Shown here: piece after piece, positions 5,376 through 8,423 of the stretch
Layout: every line of letters begins with the position of its first letter
How positions within the stretch are numbered: position 1 is the first letter of the stretch
Origin: Bifidobacteriaceae bacterium
GTDB lineage: Bacteria; Actinomycetota; Actinomycetes; Actinomycetales; WQXJ01
DNA: 8,423 nucleotides
Direction of reading: 5' to 3'
NCBI GenBank assembly: GCA_031266115.1
Contig: JAISBQ010000297.1
Location: 1-8,423 of the forward strand
The notes under the pieces: generated by a model
Seen by the model: only the letters and a program-made list of their open reading frames with translations
What the model was told of the DNA's origin: nothing
Databases searched by the model: none
Translations under genes and position numbers: made by a program

Positions 5376-8363
5376 CTAGTCGACTGGAGAGCTCGGCGGT
5401 GACACCACCGGCCTGGTCCATTCGAACTCGAAGGTAGCGATGTAGTCGCTGTATTGCGTCGCGCCGTCTGCGTTCGTCGGCGTGACGGTCATCGTGAGGA
5501 TGTACGTCCCAGAGTCCGCCGCGGCCAACGGCTCGAGGAGGTTGGAATCCTTGAGTCCGGCGCCGGGCGTGAGAGTGTACGGCGGGTTCCCGGTACCCGA
5601 TGTCGCGGTGATGACACCGGCCGCCCCGAGCTCGGCCATGGTGTATGGCCCCGCGGTGATGGATTCGAACGCGCTGCTCACTTCTTCTGACCCGGCCGCA
5701 GGCGCTTGCGTGATCGTGAAGTTCACCTTGTCAGTGCCCTGAAGGGGAACCGACTCGCCGCGAATGTCCGCCCATACCGGGAGCGTGTAGTGGACTGCTT
5801 CGGCGAGTTGCTGGGCGATCCCCTCGGCGATCGCCGCAGGGGCGAATGCCTCGGTCTGCCCGGTGTCGACCGGGAGAACGAGCATCTTGGTGCCCGCTAG
5901 GGCCTCCCAGGTGAGGCTGAAGGTCGCGGCGAAGGGGTCGTAGCCGTCCCTGGTCACCGTCATCTTCACGGTGTAGGACCCGGAGGGCAGCTGCCCGATG
6001 AGCGCTAGCTGGTCCTCCCACAGGCCCATTGCGGGAACGAGCTGGAGTGGCCCGGGCTCGGCCGCCGTGCCGGGTTCCAGTGCCGACGGCTCGCCCGGCG
6101 TGCAGGGATCCTCTGAGGAAACCTCAACTGTTTCGCCGCCCGGAGCAGACTCAGCCGGCACTGGGGCCAGGACGCAGTACGCCTGGAGTTCCTCCACGGT
6201 GTAGGACGCGGATTCGAACACTGGCGTCGTGCTGGCACCGGCATACAGGCCCAGCACCACATGATCAGCGTTCTCCAGGGTGATCTCCTCGGGAGTCCCA
6301 TGGTTGGAGTATGTCCACGTGGGGACATTCCACGTGAAGGCTTCTGCGAGGGTTTCCTTCGAGATGTTCGAACCTTCTGACTCCACCTTGAACGATGGCG
6401 GCTGCTCGCCTGCTCTGTCACCAGACACCGGCGGGACCGCGATATCAGCGAAGGTCCACTCCAGGTCGAACGTCGCGACGAGCGGGCCGAAGCCCCTCTT
6501 GGTGACGGTCATCTGGATCGTGTAGTTACCTTCTGCGAGCTCATCGATCGCCTCGAGCTGATCCTCATGCAGGCCGTTGGCCAGGATGATGGTGTACTTG
6601 CCAGCATCGTCGCCCTCGCCCGGCACGAGTACGCCGTACTCCACAAGCTCGGCCACGGTGAACGGATCGGAGGAGACGAGAGGGCCGTCGTCATCGGCCT
6701 CGGAATCGTCATCGGCCTCGGTGTCCTCGGTGTCATCGGTGTTCCCGGGCACAGTGGCGTCGTCACTAGGCGCATCGGACGTAGAAGGATCAGGCCCCGG
6801 CTCCGCCTCGACGGCGGCCGGGTACAGCGCGAATACCACGGAATCGGTGTTTACCAGAGCCGGAACCTCGACCGTGGTGTTCTTACCCTCCGGGTAGGTC
6901 CACGTGGGGACCGTGTAGGTGATGCCCACGAGGTCCTCCTGGGTAGGCACCGCGAGGATGTTCTTCGCGTAAGTCTGGCTCTCCCCCGTCGCCACCTCCG
7001 GAACCGCGACCGGCGCCTTGATGGCCCAGACCAGGTCAAAGGTCGCGACAATCGGGTTATAGCCCGCCTTGGTCACGGTCATTGTGATGGTGTACGAGCC
7101 GGCCACGAGCGCATCGACGGCCGCGAGCTGGGCCGAGGTCAGGCCCTTCGCAAGGATGATCTTCGATCCGTCGTTGACGCTGTCGTAGATGACCCCGGCC
7201 TCCCTGAGCTGCGTCACGGTGAACTTCTCGGAGGTGATGACCGGTGTGGCAGGCAGCGTCGTGGCCGGCGAGGTGACCGGACCATAGAGGCCGAACTCCA
7301 CCGAATCAGCGCCCGCCAGGGCCGGAACGGTCGCGAACTTGTTGTCGGCGCCGGTGTAGGTCCAGGTCGGGACCGTGTACTGAATCACCTCAAGCATCGC
7401 AGGGGTCAACGGCACGCGCTGATCCACGATGTAGGCCTGGGACTGCGAGGTCGCGAGCGCTGGAACGTCGATAGGAGCGGTCGGCGGTGGGGTGGTCGGG
7501 TCGTCCGTTGGCGTGTCGGTGGGTCGGTCGGCTGGTGGTGTGGTGGGTGTGTCGGCCGGGGGCTGGGTTGGTGTGGTGGCTGGTGGTTGGGGCGTGGGTG
7601 GTTGGGGTGCTGGCGGTGTGGGTGCGGGTGGTGTGGGTGCGGGTGGTTCGGTCTTGACTGGTGCGGGGACCGTCTTGGCCGGGGCGATGGCGACCACCGA
7701 GGCACGGCCCTTGGCCTTGCCGGTCACGATCAAACCAATGGACGCCCCAGCATCACGATCGGTGACCTTGTACGACCCATGGGTGCCACCGGTGATGGGC
7801 CACCCGTTGCGGGTCCACCGATACGAATACTTGGTGGCTTTGGGAGACCACTTGCCGGGCTTCGCCTTCAAGGTGGCACCAACCTTGGGAGTCCCCGAGA
7901 TCGACACGGGCCGAGAGGTGACGGACTTGGTTAGCGGCGAGATTGTCCGTGCCACGGACTTCTGGGTCACAGCGCTCTTGCCGGGTGCTTTGACCGTGAT
8001 CTTCACGGACAGCTTGGCCTTGGAGTCCGACTTGCGGATGGTGTAGGCCTTGTGGGTGGCACCCTTGATGGCTTTGCCACCCTTGAGCCACTGGTAGGTG
8101 ACCTTGGCCCCCTTGGGGACGGGTCCGGGAAGTGCACCGAGTTTGGCGCCGGAGGCGAGGGCGCCACCAAAGTCTGGCCGGTGCAGGCCGAGAGCGAGAG
8201 CTGCCGAGGATGGCGATGCTGCCGGTTGTTGGTCATCTCCCCCGGCGGCGTGTGCAGCGGGTACAGCGCAGGCCGGCGCGATGACGAGTGCCGCACCGGC
8301 GGTCAGGGCCGCTGCATGGCGTGCAAGCGCATGCAGACGCGGTCGAATGGATACTTCAGACAT
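5376..8363 (-). CDS. Secreted modular protein: two YQW Ig-like repeats, Pro/Thr linker, four copies of an unrecognised domain
   Basis: A 995-residue exported protein of unknown function. The signal peptide ends at A-H-A (37-39); the Cys at 32 lacks a proper lipobox. Two Lys-rich Ig-like repeats follow (about 74-141 with Y90-Q-W; 151-230 with a Y-R-W variant), then a Pro/Thr linker (233-298). Four diverged copies of a 150-190 residue unit follow (about 300-450, 452-641, 642-823, 826-984). Shared marks are YTVPTWTY (329, 483, relaxed later), a strand ending in F-x-LY, and G-L-x3-Q-L ... G-x-YT-[IV]-x-MTVT-[KR]-x-G near the end. Copy 2 has an acidic insert (519-560). Copy 3 has an insert holding the only two mature Cys, 730 and 754. 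No LPXTG motif or terminal membrane helix is present, and the chain ends in a Pro/Ser tail. The ATG has AGGAGG 12 bases upstream, a long spacing. An adhesin or wall-associated role is inferred only. Confidence 0.92.
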   Translation of the reverse strand: MSEVSIRPRLHALARHAAALTAGAALVIAPACAVPAAHAAGGDDQQPAASPSSAALALGLHRPDFGGALASGAKLGALPGPVPKGAKVTYQWLKGGKAIKGATHKAYTIRKSDSKAKLSVKITVKAPGKSAVTQKSVARTISPLTKSVTSRPVSISGTPKVGATLKAKPGKWSPKATKYSYRWTRNGWPITGGTHGSYKVTDRDAGASIGLIVTGKAKGRASVVAIAPAKTVPAPVKTEPPAPTPPAPTPPAPQPPTPQPPATTPTQPPADTPTTPPADRPTDTPTDDPTTPPPTAPIDVPALATSQSQAYIVDQRVPLTPAMLEVIQYTVPTWTYTGADNKFATVPALAGADSVEFGLYGPVTSPATTLPATPVITSEKFTVTQLREAGVIYDSVNDGSKIILAKGLTSAQLAAVDALVAGSYTITMTVTKAGYNPIVATFDLVWAIKAPVAVPEVATGESQTYAKNILAVPTQEDLVGITYTVPTWTYPEGKNTTVEVPALVNTDSVVFALYPAAVEAEPGPDPSTSDAPSDDATVPGNTDDTEDTEADDDSEADDDGPLVSSDPFTVAELVEYGVLVPGEGDDAGKYTIILANGLHEDQLEAIDELAEGNYTIQMTVTKRGFGPLVATFDLEWTFADIAVPPVSGDRAGEQPPSFKVESEGSNISKETLAEAFTWNVPTWTYSNHGTPEEITLENADHVVLGLYAGASTTPVFESASYTVEELQAYCVLAPVPAESAPGGETVEVSSEDPCTPGEPSALEPGTAAEPGPLQLVPAMGLWEDQLALIGQLPSGSYTVKMTVTRDGYDPFAATFSLTWEALAGTKMLVLPVDTGQTEAFAPAAIAEGIAQQLAEAVHYTLPVWADIRGESVPLQGTDKVNFTITQAPAAGSEEVSSAFESITAGPYTMAELGAAGVITATSGTGNPPYTLTPGAGLKDSNLLEPLAAADSGTYILTMTVTPTNADGATQYSDYIATFEFEWTRPVVSPPSSPVD
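5412..7466 (-). repeat. Four-copy protein domain repeat within the 995-residue protein
   Basis: The copies occupy 7014-7466, 6441-7010, 5895-6440 and 5412-5888 (order N- to C-terminus). Copies 1 and 2 are closest; copy 4 is the most diverged, with YTLPVWAD in place of YTVPTWTY and MTVT kept. Core length without inserts is about 125-150 residues. The alternation of beta-type hydrophobic patterns and the closing YT-x-x-MTVT strand suggests a beta-sandwich, but I cannot assign a family. Confidence 0.75.
6690..6725. repeat. 18-bp tandem repeat in the acidic insert
   Basis: Two adjacent 18-bp units, GTCATCGGCCTCGG plus AATC (6690-6707) or TGTC (6708-6725), differ at two bases. They encode part of the Asp/Glu-rich insert of copy 2 in the 995-residue protein. 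The unit is a multiple of three, so gain or loss would change the insert by six residues without a frameshift. Confidence 0.7.
7470..7667 (-). repeat. Pro/Thr-rich linker coding repeat with a G-quadruplex motif
   Basis: The segment encodes residues 233-298, in which PPAPTPPAPTPPAP is followed by PPAD/PTDTPTDD stretches. On the plus strand, which is the template strand, it is G-rich. Bases 7620-7643 read GGG-TGC-GGG-TGGTGT-GGG-TGC-GGG, a textbook four-run quadruplex motif with loops of 3, 6 and 3. Confidence 0.7.
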
Positions 8364-8375
8364 ATCGGAGTTCCG

Positions 8376-8381
8376 CCTCCT
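8376..8381 (-). promoter_or_regulatory. Ribosome binding site of the 995-residue protein gene
   Basis: AGGAGG on the minus strand is a full Shine-Dalgarno match, 12 bases before the ATG. This is longer than the usual 5-9. The spacer contains CGGA-AC-TCCG, a small inverted repeat that could shorten the effective distance if folded. No better start codon lies closer in frame. Confidence 0.7.
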
Positions 8382-8386
8382 AGATC

Positions 8387-8409
8387 GTTAGCCGTGTGAT
8401 GGGGCTAAC
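8387..8409. promoter_or_regulatory. Perfect inverted repeat upstream of the 995-residue protein gene
   Basis: GTTAGCC (8387-8393) and GGCTAAC (8403-8409) form a perfect 7-bp inverted repeat around 9 bases, starting 5 bases upstream of the Shine-Dalgarno sequence. Arms of this size, with centres about 16 bp apart, suit a dimeric repressor operator; an RNA hairpin is also possible. The window ends 14 bases further on, so the promoter cannot be judged. Confidence 0.5.
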
Positions 8410-8423
8410 ACTGCCGACGAGCG

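Noticed and set aside
4944..5402. Plus-strand open frame of 152 codons ending over the 3' end of the 995-residue protein gene
   Set aside because: It has low-complexity Gly/Arg sequence, crosses the strong hairpin at 5060-5105, and overlaps the real gene on the other strand.
6567..7934. Long plus-strand open frame of 455 codons opposite the 995-residue protein gene
   Set aside because: It is an antisense shadow: Arg/Gly-rich with no domain, while the minus strand shows a signal peptide and clear domain repeats.
8264..8275. Lipobox at Cys32 of the 995-residue protein
   Set aside because: The residues before Cys are A-P-A, which do not fit [LVI]-[ASTVI]-[GAS]-C. A type I cleavage site after A-H-A fits better.

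Overview
The window is GC-rich DNA (roughly two thirds G+C by eye) with GTG starts and purine-rich ribosome binding sites. It looks like a high-GC actinobacterium, possibly of the Actinomycetaceae or Micrococcales; the lineage is inferred from 5S rRNA resemblance, base composition and protein style, not from a search.

Layout: (1) 1-105: the 3' end of a 5S rRNA and its strong terminator, so an rRNA operon ends here. (2) 127-1864: a two-gene plus-strand operon encoding a tandem-domain universal stress protein and a YggS-type pyridoxal-phosphate-binding protein, 7 bases apart. (3) 1990-4362: a 790-residue secreted protein with a Gly-rich beta-solenoid-like front half and three Ig-like 'YQW' repeats at its C-terminus. 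(4) 4363-5375: about 1 kb between convergent genes, with no convincing gene but a striking density of inverted and direct repeats. The main one is a set of four 21-bp modules at 42-bp spacing arranged as two inverted pairs (4668-4833). (5) 5376-8363, minus strand: a 995-residue secreted protein with two YQW repeats at its N-terminus, a Pro/Thr linker, and four diverged copies of a domain I do not recognise.

The two large proteins share the YQW repeat type, face each other across the repeat-rich gap, and both lack a visible wall anchor (no LPXTG motif, no C-terminal membrane segment). They probably act at or outside the cell surface, perhaps together; that is inference. Their leaders also contain inverted repeats close to, or over, the ribosome binding site. 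I see no transposase, integrase, CRISPR array, tRNA or defence gene. The best candidates for something undescribed are the 42-bp-phased module array and the four-copy domain of the 995-residue protein.
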